Shown one piece after another: positions 10,871 to 23,508 of a stretch of 64,000 bases of DNA. Source of the stretch: Smallanthus sonchifolius (Eukaryota; Streptophyta; Magnoliopsida; Asterales; Asteraceae); assembly GCA_023525975.1 (NCBI GenBank), contig CM042042.1:6269501-6333500 (forward strand), written 5' to 3'. The translations under genes were made by a program, and so were the position numbers. Every line of letters begins with the position of its first letter. Position 1 is the stretch's first letter. The notes under the pieces are model-generated. The model worked only from the letters and a program-made list of their open reading frames with translations. It was not told where the DNA came from and made no database searches.

Positions 10871-12059
10871 GTGGGTTACGTCACTGTCCAAGTCCCCATC
10901 AGCAAGTACAAACGATCATAAATAATTAAACGTGGTTACCTGTCATCTGACCTTCGATAGTGACCTGATGTCCTCAACTTCGCTTGCACCATTAAAATCG
11001 CATAAATGCTTAAATGTTTGGTAAGTGTAAGTTATATAATTTATGCTACATTTTTTTATTAGAATACTTTGCCTAATTTGGATTGGGGGTCCAAAGTAGC
11101 CCATCATGTGGGGGTATATATTCCTCCATGGCTCCATGTTTACATAATTGTATTAGATTTTAAAAAAAGTTTGGTCAATTAATTTTTTAAATATAGAAAT
11201 ATTCTGTTAACAAAATTAGAAATGGTATCAGTTATTTCTAACATGGTATTTTTATTTCACTTTTTTGTGTTTAAAACATTAAGAAAACACACAGTGAAAG
11301 TCCAGGGGTGTAAACGATAAGGAGACGAGTCGTTCATGTGGTACATGAGATGGTCTTGCTAAACGATAGAATTCAGTCAAGCTTAAATGAGCATATGCAT
11401 GAGTCTAATTGGAGCTTTTTTTAACAAACGAGCTATTAGTCCGAATGTGTTATACTGACTTTAGCTAGACTAGTGAGTTAATTATTCATACAAATATAAC
11501 ATTTTTTATTTAATATAAAATTTTTTTTAACTAAATAATAAATATTGTGTTATTGCATATAAATATGTTAAAAATAACTAATATATGTGGGGACATGTTT
11601 AATTAAGAACCATAATTTTAACGAGAACTAAAATAACCATAATTTAACACTCAAAAGTGAACCGCAGAGGAATATGAATGACAGAAAAGCAAATATTCCC
11701 AAGTTTTATATTCTTAATATAATGTTACCTTATACATGACATAAAAATATCAAAACAAACTAATAATGCCTTACATAAAACTCCTAACTTACCGCACTCT
11801 TTTTTTAACAATAATTTTTCACAGCTAAATACCATCTAATATTACACTTACAAATATTTAAACCCATGTCACTTTTATGGATGATAAACATCATACCACT
11901 AAACCACTAAGTCACGAGTATAACTTAACCCGCTCTTAAAAGCAAATATACAAGATTTAATAATCTCCGAAAAATGTTTTTAATTTGTTTATGGCCAATG
12001 TAATAGCCATCCTCATAAATTATCCCCATTAATTTTGTAAGGGAAATACTTATTATTTT
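10871..12059. other. AT-rich intergenic stretch
   Basis: No gene, RNA or clear repeat end seen. This is the region downstream of the CCT-domain gene, so its 3' UTR and polyadenylation site should lie in the right-hand part. Confidence 0.4.
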
Positions 12060-14672
12060 TCATTTAGGAAAATAACTAAATTCATGAGATTGGGTGTTGG
12101 GCATGTAGGTGTTGAAAAAGTGCCCTCTTGGTATTCCTTTATAGTATTCTTCTTGCAACTCATTCATCTACATACAACATAAAAAATGAAAGGTTAAATT
12201 GGAATAATCATAAACCTTATATTTTTTAAAAGGTAAATTGGTTTTTAATAATCCAAACTATCACTCATTTGTTAATAGTAATCTGAACTAACAGTTTAAC
12301 TGAGGATAATCTCAACTTTCACTTTTGTTGTCAATGACAATCCTAGTAGCATAATCAGCATAGATTTACACTTATTTTCGCTCAAAATGACGATCTTAAA
12401 TGAAATGGAGAAACGTACAAGCGAAATCGAGTGAGAATCGAGTGATATTTAGGTGGAAATATATGATGATTATGCTACTAAGACTGTCATTAACAACAAA
12501 AGAGAAAGTTGAGATTATCACCAGCCAAACTGTTAGTTCGAATTATTATTTGCCAATTAGTCATACTTTGAATTATTAAAAACCAAATTATCTTTTTTAA
12601 AACATACTCTATAGAAATAGATAAAAGTAAATGGTCCAAGGGTCTATTGATCCTTTGACAGTCCATAAGATGTCAACAAAGTAGTTAAAACAAATATAAA
12701 ATTAAACACTAACACATACCCATAAATCATCATCATCCTCGTATAGTTGAAAAGTAGAAGTTTTAGGAGTCTCTCCAGGCTCATCGTTACGTGCGAACCT
12801 CCCACGGATTCTCGGTTGGTTATCGGCAAGAGTTTTTCTACATGCATACTTTCATTGAAAATAAAATTGTTAAGCAAATACATCTTACACATACACACAC
12901 ATGTTAATACACAATCAATTTTATGTAGAGAACCATAAAAACTATAATAAACTCTTGTTCGCAACGCTAATTAGAAGTAGTAGGAAATGGAAAGTGGGTG
13001 GTTAGACGGTTATGTAACCGCATTATATAGCATATTTAAATCAATACTAACATGTGTTTTTATGGTTCTTAAAAATGATTTTATATCAAAAATGCGTTTT
13101 TATATATGTACATATATGTACACAGGACATTTTATAAAAAAAGAGTAAAGTGTCATTTTCGTCCCTGTGTTTTGGCCATTTTTATCCAAAAAGTTTTTTT
13201 AGCTTTTTCGTCCCTTCCCTTTCAAAATCTATCCATTTTCATCCAACTGACCAACCCCGTTAAATTATTACCGTTAAACCGGGGACATTTTCGTCTTTTC
13301 AAAATTCCTTTTTTATTATCCTTTATTATTTCCTTCTTTCCCTCCCCATCCTTTTTCAAAACCCTAAATAGGTGTTGGTTTTTGGAGTGTTTGGGTGAAT
13401 ATACGTCGTTACATAATTCTTATTGTAGCTAAAATTCTTATCAAGAGACTGCATTTCTGGGGAAGAAGGAAATAATAAATGAGAATAAAAAAGGAGTTTT
13501 GAAAATACGAAAATGCCCCTGGTTTGATGGTAATAATTCAACGGGGTTAGTCAATTGGACGAAAATGAATAGATTTTGAAAGGTCAGGGACGAAAAAGCT
13601 AAAAAAAACTTTTTGAATGAAGCTGGCTAAAATGACCAAACCACATGGACGAAAATGACACTTACTATAAAAGAAATAAACAAATAAAGAATTATAACAT
13701 CCGTCACATGTACTAATTGATTTAAATATAATATATAAAACGGTAACATTTACTTAAAATTGATTTGGTATTAAACAGATCGTGATCATTAAACGAAAAA
13801 CTAATTACCTTAATTGTCTTATTAAAATTTCTCTGCGTCCTCTTGGCTTTGTACCTCAAGATTCTCATTTTCCTTTCTTCTGGACTGTAACGACCCACCT
13901 TCAAATCTGCTTCCTCCATGAATGATCCTTTCGTCGCTAACGGGCTTGTCGCTAATGGACTTGATGACAATGTTTGACTTGTTTGGTTTGTTTCCAAATT
14001 CTAAAATCAAGAAAATAAAAAAAATCTCAGCTTTCAACAAATTCAACATGAATTTTTTCATTCTGTTCTCAAATTTGTTTGTTTCTAATAATTGCACCAT
14101 TAACTTTATGCATAGAAAGCATAATTCGTGTAGATTTTGAAGTTAAAAATGAACTCATTTGACCAAGAAAAAGTCAAAATTGGTCATGCATAAGGAGGAC
14201 TAACTTGTAAATCACCAGTGCTGGAAACCCTTCTCATATGGCTAGAATAGAAGCCATGATCAGGTGATGTGAGGGTCAGGGATTGAAGATTTGAGGACTC
14301 AATCAAGCTCCTCTGCATCATCTTCACCATATTGATGTCCATGTAATAATCATGAAAGGGTAGTTGACTGTTTTCTGTTTTGATCTCAAGAGGACACAAA
14401 TCTAGAGAATTTACTGAATTGCCCATTTGGTAAACAGATAGAGTTTGAAGATGGTGGCATGGTGGGGAGGAAGAGAGGGTGGTGGAGGTGGTGGTGGGGG
14501 CAGTTTGGTCATTTTCATCAAGTGAGGTGTCAGGAATATCATGGGTCAAAGGGTTCAAGTTGTAATTATTTTCTTGAAAAGTTTTGAGGATGTTAATGGA
14601 GGAAGAATCACTCAATGGAGAGAATGGTTCATTGAAGAAACACTCTTCAAATTCACACAACTCATTAGACAT
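12060..14672 (-). CDS. CCT-domain (CMF family) transcriptional regulator
   Basis: Four exons, assembled by splice sites and phase: 14672-14205, 14000-13809, 12848-12720 and 12167-12060, giving 298 residues. The CCT domain spans the exon 2/3 junction, beginning RYSPEERKMRILRYKAKRTQ and continuing YACRKTLADNQPRIRGRFAR after intron 2. There is no B-box zinc finger at the N-terminus, so it belongs to the CMF group and not to CONSTANS-like proteins. The N-terminal 190 residues are Ser/Thr/Asn-rich and acidic, as in an activation region. CCT proteins act in the nucleus, often in light, flowering or sugar responses; ASML2-like proteins are the closest I recall. Introns 2 and 3 each hold a foldback MITE. 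The ATG at 14672 is the first in the open frame; upstream non-coding exons cannot be excluded. Confidence 0.85.
12232..12592. mobile_element. MULE-type foldback MITE in intron 3 of the CCT gene
   Basis: The terminal inverted repeats are about 70 bp, beginning GGTAAATTGGTTTTTAATAA on the left and GATAATTTGGTTTTTAATAA on the right. The element is flanked by a perfect TTTTTTAAAA duplication (12222-12231 and 12593-12602). A 9-10 bp duplication with long TIRs and no coding capacity indicates a non-autonomous Mutator-like element. Confidence 0.85.
13145..13665. mobile_element. MULE-type foldback MITE in intron 2 of the CCT gene
   Basis: Almost the whole 521 bp folds back on itself. Ends are GTAAAGTGTCATTTTCGTCC and, inverted, GTAAGTGTCATTTTCGTCC. 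Right flank TATAAAAGA (13666-13674) matches left flank TATAAAAAAAGA apart from extra A's, consistent with a 9 bp duplication that slipped. The middle is pyrimidine-rich on one arm and purine-rich on the other. Confidence 0.8.
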
Positions 14673-16141
14673 TGAATATGGTTGAATCTTGAAATAACAT
14701 ACAATAATCTCGTATTTGTTATATTTTGGTTAGTGAAAAGGTGAAACACGCGACTATGAAAACCTTCCAAAGAGCATGGAAAAAGGTGAAACTTTAATCT
14801 CCGACAATCTTGAAAAATCTTGAAAAGTCACATTTTCGGGGAAAAAATGGTAAAAATTGAATCTTTGACGATTAAATGACCAACTTTTCTATCTTTATTT
14901 TTGCCCGCTCGTAGGGTGAAATTTGAATGATGATGATCTTGAAAATGGTGGTCACTTAGCGTGCATAATCTTTTAAAGCGGAATGCAAATGATCTTAAAA
15001 AAGACAGAAACTTGTCACCACGACCTTCTTTGAACCGAATTATGAGACTTGAAGTAACAAGAAGTTACTTTCTCATTGTTGATCAATGAAAAGTATTAAA
15101 CTTGAATTATGACACTATTTGAGAGTGGCCAAAAGCACTTGAAATCAAGAGAGATAGATATGACAATTTCTCTCTCTATAAGAAGAAGAGGACACCATTC
15201 GTTTGCCAAGAGGAGGGCAGTTTAAAAGCATCAACCTCCCTCTTGTCACGGTACTAAAAAAAAAACTAGAAAGTAGTCCACTTATGCTATATTATATTGT
15301 ACTATAAAAAGGTTTTCTAATGGATCCCTGAACTTTTCCTTCTTTCCAAAACTTACCCCTCTAGATTAGAGGTCATAAGTTGAATGATTTATTAAAAGAA
15401 AATTTCATTTGTTTCCTCATGACGTATGGTAAGATGATGCCATCGATGTCTCTATTACAGTATTGGAGTAGTATAATTGTGATACGTGTAGTTGATCATA
15501 TCTAACAAATACTTGACATCTACGTTTGACATTGTAAAAGACAGATAAATGTTACACATAAGAGACGTGGCAAAAAACAATTAGAAAATTGAAAACAGTT
15601 TATTATAGTTGAGGGACTATTGTTTAACTTACTAAAAAATTATAAAAAAAACACAAGGATTATATTTTGGTGTTTAGTTTCTTGCTAGTCGGTGTTTATA
15701 ATATCGGCCGTTTAAAAAAAAACTTCTATCAATATTTTTTTTGCAATCTATTCTATTCTTTACAATCAATCAGGTCATGTATTAACTATGCGGTCTAGTA
15801 GTGAAGTCTGAATATACGCAAGGGAAGTGAAATTTGTAAAGCTATGTTCTGAGTACTTTTTAAAAATAGAAGTGAAAGGAAGTGAAAAGAATACGTGTTT
15901 CCGCTTAATAAACTTTATCGGTTTAACCCTTCCGCTTAATAAAAATAAACGGTGTTAAAGGTAATATTTGAAGTCTTCCTTTGAAGGTCACCTCGTTGCT
16001 TCCTCCTTATCACGTCAACTTCCGTTGATTCAACGTCGTAATACTTTGGGGTTTCTTCAATTAAATTCCATCCCATTCTTCTTAATCTTTAATTTGAAGC
16101 TCAATCGATTCGAAACTCGATCTACTTTCAGCATATCAAAA
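14673..16141. other. Divergent intergenic region between the CCT and PLAC8 genes
   Basis: About 1.47 kb separates two divergently transcribed genes, so both promoters should lie here. No other gene is seen. AT-rich runs are frequent. I could not assign individual elements with confidence. Confidence 0.45.
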
Positions 16142-19100
16142 ATGGCATCTCAAGAGTATCTGGACAAGATGCAGCTCCGTCAGAACTATCGGAACGTATG
16201 GCACACAAATCTCATGAACACTATCTCCGCCGATACTCCTTGTAATCAAATCTCAACTTTATCCTCGAAATTTTCTCATACTTAATTCGTTTTTTTCGAT
16301 TCTAATTTCTTCGAATGTCTCTGCGCGTGTTGACGAAGATTGCTGCTTCTCGTTATTCTGGTAAGAGCCTTAGTTTGAGCTGTTATTGCAGATCTTCGAT
16401 CCGTTATGTAGATTTTAGGTTTTGCCTCATGTAATTGTTGAATTTATTGAGAGTACGGACTTGATCTACAATGTATTAGTATATAATCTTCTACCAATTG
16501 ATGTTTGATCATTTGTATTGAGTTGTATAATGTTAGGTATTTTCGGTTATGGTTTGGATCTATAATCTGTAAACGATCGTGTAAGTTAATTTCTCAATTT
16601 TTTTAAAATTAGGTTATTGGATTGAGGCATATCACTAGAACATGGCATTTCATTCATTAGACATGAATAAAGGTTTAATTGATGGGGCTTCATGACATTC
16701 TTCTGTGAAATTCTCATATCCTAGTGTGGATGAAAAGTTCTATTTAGATATTGTAAATTGTAGCTTTTTTAATGAAATTATTCTCTCCAGATATCACAAC
16801 AGAGGCCATGGATGTTAAGATTCTTTATATATATTGGAATAGAAGTAGTATTTTTATTTGTGCACATTTTCTTTGGATGTGTGTGTGCATTGTTGTTGTT
16901 GTTGTTAAATGCACTCTATTTTTTCTAAGTGCTCGAGGAATTTTGGGATATGCGTATTGCAACATATTTTATGGTCGAAAAAGTTGTTGAATGAAAGATA
17001 ATAAGCTGAAAAATTAGTTGCTTGAATATAGGAAATGCTTATGGTTACCAGTCTATCCTGGAAGGGTATCCCAATGGGAATCTTATCACAATTGTGGACA
17101 TTAATATTTTCTTACTTGCCAGTTACTTCTTTCTTTTTATTATTTTGGGTTAAGTATTACATTTATCCAAGACACTTATTTTCCTTACTAATGCACATTT
17201 TCTGTAACTCTATTTAAATGGCAGTGGACCATGTGTCTCGTACTTACTTCGTAAGCGAGCTCTCTATAATGATATGTCAAGGTATGTAAATTTTCCATTA
17301 TTTAAAGTTTAAACTTTTCTTCAGAGACGAACTATTTCATAATTTATATTGTTTCTTCTCTGTCATAGGTATACATGCTGTGCTGGATATATGCCATGCA
17401 GTGGTAGGTGTGGAGAAAGCAAATGTCCTGAATTATGCCTTTGCACTGAGGTATGCGACTTCTCTTCTTCCTTGTATGATAGTGGTTAATGTGAAACCGG
17501 TGTTGTAAAAATCGCGCCTAGGCGCCGATTAGTCGCTAGGTGGCGGGTCGACGATTATTTTTGGCCAAATCGGACTAAAATTCGCTAATCGGAAAAATTG
17601 GGTCAAAATCGGGCCTAGGCGGACCTAGTCGGCCAAAAATCGGACACTTCCCGTTTTTCCGGTGATATTCCGGTAGGGTTCCGGCGAGATTCCGGCGAAT
17701 TTCAGGCAAATTTCCGGCGATTTTCAGTTTAGTTCTTGTAATTTCCAGCTTCTTTAAAAAATGTGTGTGTGTATATATATAATTTTGAAAATTACATATA
17801 AAAATGTGTGTATATATATAAAAAACTGAAAATTACATATAAAAATTCCAATCCGATTAATCCCGCCTAGGCCCCGATTAATCCCGCCTAGGCCCCACCC
17901 CACCGCCCGACTAGCGCCTAGCGATTTTTACAACACTGTGTGAAACCGACCTGCATTTATTGTCCGAGGGAGATGTATCATATATGCATTACTCATTTCA
18001 TGATTAAGACATGACATGGAAATAAACCATCATCTTTTATGTTATTTTTCCTTCTAACTATACTTTTGTTTTCTATGTTCAATCTCTTATTGTTATTAAA
18101 TATTTTGAATTATGTTATTATAGGCTTATAACCACATATATATGTGTGTGCAATCCTCAGGTCTTCCTGTGCTTTGGGAACTCAGTAGCATCTACTCGGT
18201 TTCTATTGCAAGATGAGTTTAACATCCAAACAACACAATGCGATAATTGCATCATTGTAATTTCTTCATGAAACTTTTTTATTTCTTCTCATTTTTTACT
18301 CTTTTTAACTTTTGATTAACTTGCTCTATTGCCATAATTTAGGGTTTCATGTTTTGCCTCCAACAACTTGCATGCATATTCTCTATTGTTGCTTGCATTG
18401 TTGGAAGTGAAGAACTCAGTGAGGCGTCTCAGTTGCTGAATTGCTTAGCTGATATGGTTTATTGCACGTAAGTCATTTCTTTTCATCTCCAACCTGATAC
18501 ATTTGGTTAATACTATCAAACATGAGTTCTAACATATCTTTTCTAATTCATCTTTTGTAGGGTTTGTGCGTGCATGCAGGTAATCAAAATTTGATACAAG
18601 ATCGGGAAATTTATCTATTTATTAAGTGCCTTAGCAATCAGTTCTAATAGGGTTTAAAACACAGAAATTGTAGGACTTCATTTTTTTTTTGGTGGGGGGT
18701 TGGGGGGGAAGGGAGCCGGGAGGTATTCCAAAGGTGGCGTGCCAATTTCAGAGTCTGTATATATTATTTCCGGTGGCAAAACGTGACGGGTTTGGTAATG
18801 GGTTAGAACGCTTAATCTTTTAGTGCAGATCAAAATGTGTCATGTTGGGTTATGTTGACTCACATACTTTTTATTTTTCCTTTTTTGAATTTTATATATG
18901 ATTAATGTGTTGAATATGATTACAAAAACTATATTATCACAATCATTTATTAACCTTTTCCATTGGAGTAATGTAGGTAGTTTTATGCTTCTGAATACAT
19001 TTCAAATTACATTTTTGACCCGTTTCAATTTAATTAAATCTTTTTAGCTTAACCCATCTGACCCGATATATATAGAACATGATTGCCATATGCCACCTCT

Positions 19101-19494
19101 AGTTATATACTTATATTGGTTAGACACCAAATGGAGTCTGGAGTCTGGTGCTGTTTATGACACTATAGCGTGTATGGTTATTTAACTTTAATGGAGTCCT
19201 TTTCCATTCATGGTTTTAATTTTGCAGACACAACACAAGGTGGAAATGGACAAACGAGATGGAAAGTTTGGACCACAACCGATGGCGGTTCCACCCATGC
19301 AACAAATGTCAAGGATTGATCAACCATATCCTCCTAATGTCGGGTATGCACAACAACCTTATGGTTACCCTTCAGCACCACCACCACCTCAGGCTCACGG
19401 CTACCCATCTGCTGGTTACCCTCCAGCACCTCAAGCTCAAGGCTACCCACCTGCTGGTTACCCCCCACAGGGCTATCCAGCCCCAGGTTACTAG
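16142..19494 (+). CDS. PLAC8-family cysteine-rich membrane protein
   Basis: Eight exons: 16142-16241, 16339-16360 (22 nt), 17225-17281, 17369-17450, 18161-18256, 18343-18467, 18563-18581 (19 nt) and 19228-19494. They total 768 nt and 255 residues in one frame. The N-terminus (MASQEYLDKMQLRQNYRNVW) leads into a Cys-rich core: YCCFSLFCGPCVSYLLRKRA, then RYTCCAGYMPCSGRCGESKC, then CDNCIIGFMFCLQQ and a hydrophobic stretch around IFSIVACIVG. The C-terminal 50 residues repeat GYP/GYPPAG units. It matches the plant PLAC8 (DUF614) branch of proteins about 250 residues long with this Gly-Tyr-Pro tail. Plant relatives sit in membranes and affect organ size, calcium or metal handling, but no function is established for this branch. 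Intron 4 holds a hAT MITE and intron 7 another MITE. Confidence 0.88.
17498..17938. mobile_element. hAT-type MITE in intron 4 of the PLAC8 gene
   Basis: The termini are CGGTGTTGTAAAAATCGC and, inverted, CAGTGTTGTAAAAATCGC. A perfect 8 bp duplication TGTGAAAC flanks it (17490-17497 and 17939-17946). The interior carries many CCTAGGC-type GC palindromes. It has no coding capacity. Confidence 0.9.
18770..19105. mobile_element. Probable MITE (GGTGGCAA family) in intron 7 of the PLAC8 gene
   Basis: GGTGGCAAAACGTGACGGG on the left pairs loosely with the inverted end near 19100 (CTAGAGGTGGCATATG). The interior has the GGGTCA-rich composition seen in the similar copies in the PIAL introns. Exact ends and target duplication were not resolved. 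Confidence 0.45.
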
Positions 19495-19832
19495 AGGTAA
19501 ACCTTTAAAACGATTGCGAGTCACGAGTGTTTTTGTGAATTAAATTTATTTCTATTTTTAACATTAAACTTCTTGAGGAGACTTTTATCTTTCTTTCATT
19601 TTTTTCCTTTCTTTTTGTTGAGAGAATGCTGTACATGACTACTATTTATCAAATATTTAATTACTTTGGTATATTTATCGTCTATGGAGTTTGTTGGACT
19701 AATCTTGTCAATAAATCAAAGTTGGAGGGGGTAAATTTCGTGTTTTGTTTATTCAAATATGGAGTCTACGATTTATGGTTTATATGGAGTTATTATTGGG
19801 TTATAATTTTGTTTATTTTATTTAGTGTTTAT

Positions 19833-19994
19833 CTAAATGGGCCTAGATAATTGTGGGTTAGATTTATTTATCTATTAATTAGGATTTGAGGCTAATTTGG
19901 TTTGATTTAGTGGGTTATTTAAAGTGTCGATGGTTTTCTAAATGGGCTAGATAATTGTGGGTTAGATTTATTTATCTATTAATTAGGATTTGAG
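19833..19994 (+). repeat. Two direct copies of a 57-bp segment
   Basis: The segment starting CTAAATGGG(C)CTAGATAA and ending AGGATTTGAG occurs at 19833-19890 and again at 19938-19994 with one base lost. The copies are 105 bp apart, with an unrelated 47 bp between them. This lies just after the PLAC8 gene. Confidence 0.85.
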
Positions 19995-20689
19995 TTAAGT
20001 CCAATATCACTAAGACCACAAGGTCATGTCATGGGTGCATTTTATTTGTTATTCTTATTATGGGACATTGTTAGCGTGATCAATGATTTTTTTTATTTGT
20101 GTTATTATGGGTGTCCAAACTTAAATAAAAATTTACACAAATTTGTTAACAAAAATAATTATTTATTTTATAATTAACTACAAAGTTGGTGATGTAATGA
20201 GGTTATATTGTAGTTTTGTTTCTAAGTTTTATGAAATTACATGCATAATCCTTATAGTTCAGCTGTAACACTTTTTGTGCTTGACACTAACTGACGTTAA
20301 AAAAATAAAATTGGTCGTAGGCAGTGGCAGAGCCATAAATTTTTTTCACAGGGTCGGAAGTTTTTAGAGGTTGGTTGTCTATCGCTAAATATTAAATGTT
20401 TTCGGTTCATGTCGGGTCACATAATTAAAAGATAATACCAAACTAAATTTCAAATACATAATAAAAGTACGTCAATCGTCGTTAGAAATACATAATAGAA
20501 ACACAATATATCTGTTGTTGCTATCTACGAGTTAATCTCAATTCCCACGTACCCAATTTTGATTGTCGATGACAATTTTGAATGGGGTATAGAGGTTAGG
20601 GGCTTAATCTACTAATTATCAAGTTATAGGCTTATTATGATTGTTTTTAAATTGGGTTAATTTTTTTGTTTAGTTTAATTTTTTTTGAA

Positions 20690-20790
20690 AGGCATATTTC
20701 TTAATTCTTGTTGAGAGTGAGACTTGAACCCATAACCTCCTCAAACCTTGTTGTTCTTAGAGGATTTTGCTCTACCATTGGGTCATCATC
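20690..20790 (-). repeat. tRNA-derived SINE head
   Basis: On the minus strand, GATGACCCAATGGTAGAGC (A-box region) is followed about 40 bp later by GGGTTCAAGTCTCACTC (B-box, GGTTCAAGTCTC). This is the layout of an internal polymerase III promoter. It lacks a mature tRNA fold and is read as a SINE fragment. Confidence 0.55.
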
Positions 20791-22256
20791 CCCAAATTTT
20801 GTTTAGTTTAATTGTTTATTGGCTACAAGGTTAGAAACATTTGTTTTAGTGTTTTATACGGATTGAACAAAGAAAACATTAAATAGTAATGAAGATTTAA
20901 GTTTTAACTAATGTAAATATTAAATAGTTAGTAATGAAGATAAAATAAACGGGGAAAAGAATGATAAGTTCACAAATTTGTGATTCGGGACGAAAACATT
21001 CATTTATTTATTAGGTATAGATTTGGTTAAATTGTTTATCGGGTATTTGGTTTAATTGTTTATAACACTTTTATGTTTGTAAAATTTTAAAATATTTTCT
21101 CTTAAAGGTTAGTGTCAAATTTTTTGAATGTCACTCAAGATTAAATCACATGTAAATCAAAAACTTACAATGATAATTACAGATAAATTAAAAAAAAAAC
21201 ATGCATAACATAAAAAAAATCCTAAAAAAATCAAAGAGCCCGCACGCCCTCAGAATTGATCAATTCATAATTTAAACGCAATGCAAGCCATTTGTCAACA
21301 TTTAACCGTATCTTGAACAATTGCACGTTGAGGGTAATAAAGAAATGTATAAAAATACACTAAACGTTTCTTTCTTACATTCTCTTTCTCTAAAAAAATA
21401 ATGTATAGCAAAAAAAAAACATTTTTACGGGATTAAAATTAATAATTATGACTTATGAGTTACTAGTATAAACCTCGTCTATGGATATGAGTTTATTTTT
21501 TTAACCTTGTATTGAATCAATTGTATATACAGTCGGCTTAATTAAAAGTATGAAAAAAATAAATAATATAATTGATATATCTACCATAAAAGAATGTTTC
21601 ATATTTAAATTAAAGAAATCAGGAGGGTGTTTAATTCATAACACTAAATATTGCGAGAACAAGCAGATTAATTCATAAAACTAAATATTGCGACAATACG
21701 CGGAACAAAATGAATCACTCACTTTTTCAATTTTAAAAAGTTTTAAAATAGAAGAAAATGATAGAAATATAATGTTTATTCGTTTTTTTTTATGAAATTC
21801 AAACAAAAAAATATGAACAAATTTCGTTTATATACATACCTACACATGTGTAATTCATGTGTAAGTTTTTTTACCTACATATGTGTAGGAAACTTTTAAA
21901 TATATATGAAAAAAATTAGTTTCATGGTTTTTATGTATATAAACATACATATTTGTACGTAGGAAGTATAAAATTTTAAATTTTTTTACCATGGATCAAA
22001 AAAATTTACGATTTATGTTTGTTCCATATGTTCTAAAATAAACTTCCGTATATAAAAACATTAATTGTTAATAGTTTTTATTTATCTTTATTATGATAAA
22101 TCACTGACTATTATGATATGTATCGTTTTTCTGTGCACCTAATTTTGAGTTTTTCTGCATCTCTCTCCTCTTTACAATCAATCATTTTAATTCCTAAAAG
22201 TACCCCCTATTTTCATCAATTAATTTCTCTTCAATATTCGTTATCCTTCTTGCGAG

Positions 22257-22292
22257 GTGGAGGATGAATTTTGGGAAGAAGAGATTTGTGAA
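22257..22292 (-). pseudogene. 36-bp fragment of the RING-H2 gene
   Basis: 33 of 36 bases match 23913-23948, which encodes the segment around FLPKFILH near the N-terminus of the RING gene. The flanks do not match. It is either a tiny duplicated scrap or a leftover of an older gene copy. Confidence 0.55.
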
Positions 22293-23508
22293 TAATTAAT
22301 TTTAGCTACAAAATATTACATATTTTTAAACTGTCTTGAAACATAAAACCATAATGTACCCATAATATACTATATAATAAATAAAAGTTTCTCAATTACA
22401 TGTGTCGCATTCATATTCATTCTTGTAATTTTTTTATCACCTCTCTCTATCTTATTAAATACACCTTCACCTTTTCAATAATAATATATTTTTAACCAAA
22501 TTATTAATTATATCTAATAAAACACATTTATTTTAAATTATCTCATATTATAAGAAACTTTAAAATCTAAGTACCAAACTTATGTTTTCATTCAAAGAAT
22601 AAATTAAAGTTAAATTACTTTGAATAGTAATTAATTTATTTTTAAAACTCAATTATACATTAACTTTTACATATTTTTGGATTTTGTTTTCTTTTATAGT
22701 ATATGTAATTATATTTTTTCACCTATAACATATATATAAATATTTAAAAATTTTATGTATTAATATTTTTTCATCATGTGTGGTACACAGGTTCTAAGCT
22801 AGTGAAAAGTATATAAGTGTCTTTATCAAAAAAAAAAAAATTAACGATACAACTCGTGCAATACACGGATTTCTAACATAGTATATTAATAAAATACAAA
22901 ACAAATATCTATATTTACTTTATATCAATGTATCATCATATTACATTAAAATGGCAAGTTTCATCATTGAACACTAAATTATTAAAAATAAATACAACTA
23001 AATCGTTTAGTTTTTTTATTAATTTTTTTTTATATTTGTTACATTCAAATGCATATGTTATGTACCACAAAAAATATCAAACTAATTTTTTTTATTTTAA
23101 CCGTTTACCTATTAACTATTAATTAGTTACACGTATGTAAATTCAATATATAAATAAAATCCGTTCATATTTATTTTTAAATTTCATAAAAGAATAATAA
23201 AAATTGTATTTCAATCACTTTCTTACATTAAAAACTTTTATAACTGAATAAACGAATAATTTATTTTGTTTTACATGTTCTTACAATATTTAGCGTTTTA
23301 TATAGAACCGACTATACTTTAAAAACATAATATTTAACAAACAATTTTAATTATTTACTTAAACAAATCTACTATTTTTCCAAACGATTCACCATTTGAA
23401 AAAAAATAAAATACATTTGGTAAGAAAAAGCTTTAAGGATTTTTTTTTTTTAAATTCGTGAATTAGAAATTTAGAACATGTGTTACAAATATAATAATAA
23501 TAATCGAA

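Larger units (their letters stand above)
19995..23508. other. AT-rich intergenic stretch of 3.5 kb
   Basis: No gene is seen. It holds a possible hAT terminus at 20325 (CAGTGGCAGAGCC, no partner found), the SINE head at 20690-20790, a palindromic patch at 21835-21900 (ACCTACACATGTGT and its inverse) and a short copy of the RING gene at 22257-22292. Poly-A and poly-T runs are frequent. Confidence 0.45.
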
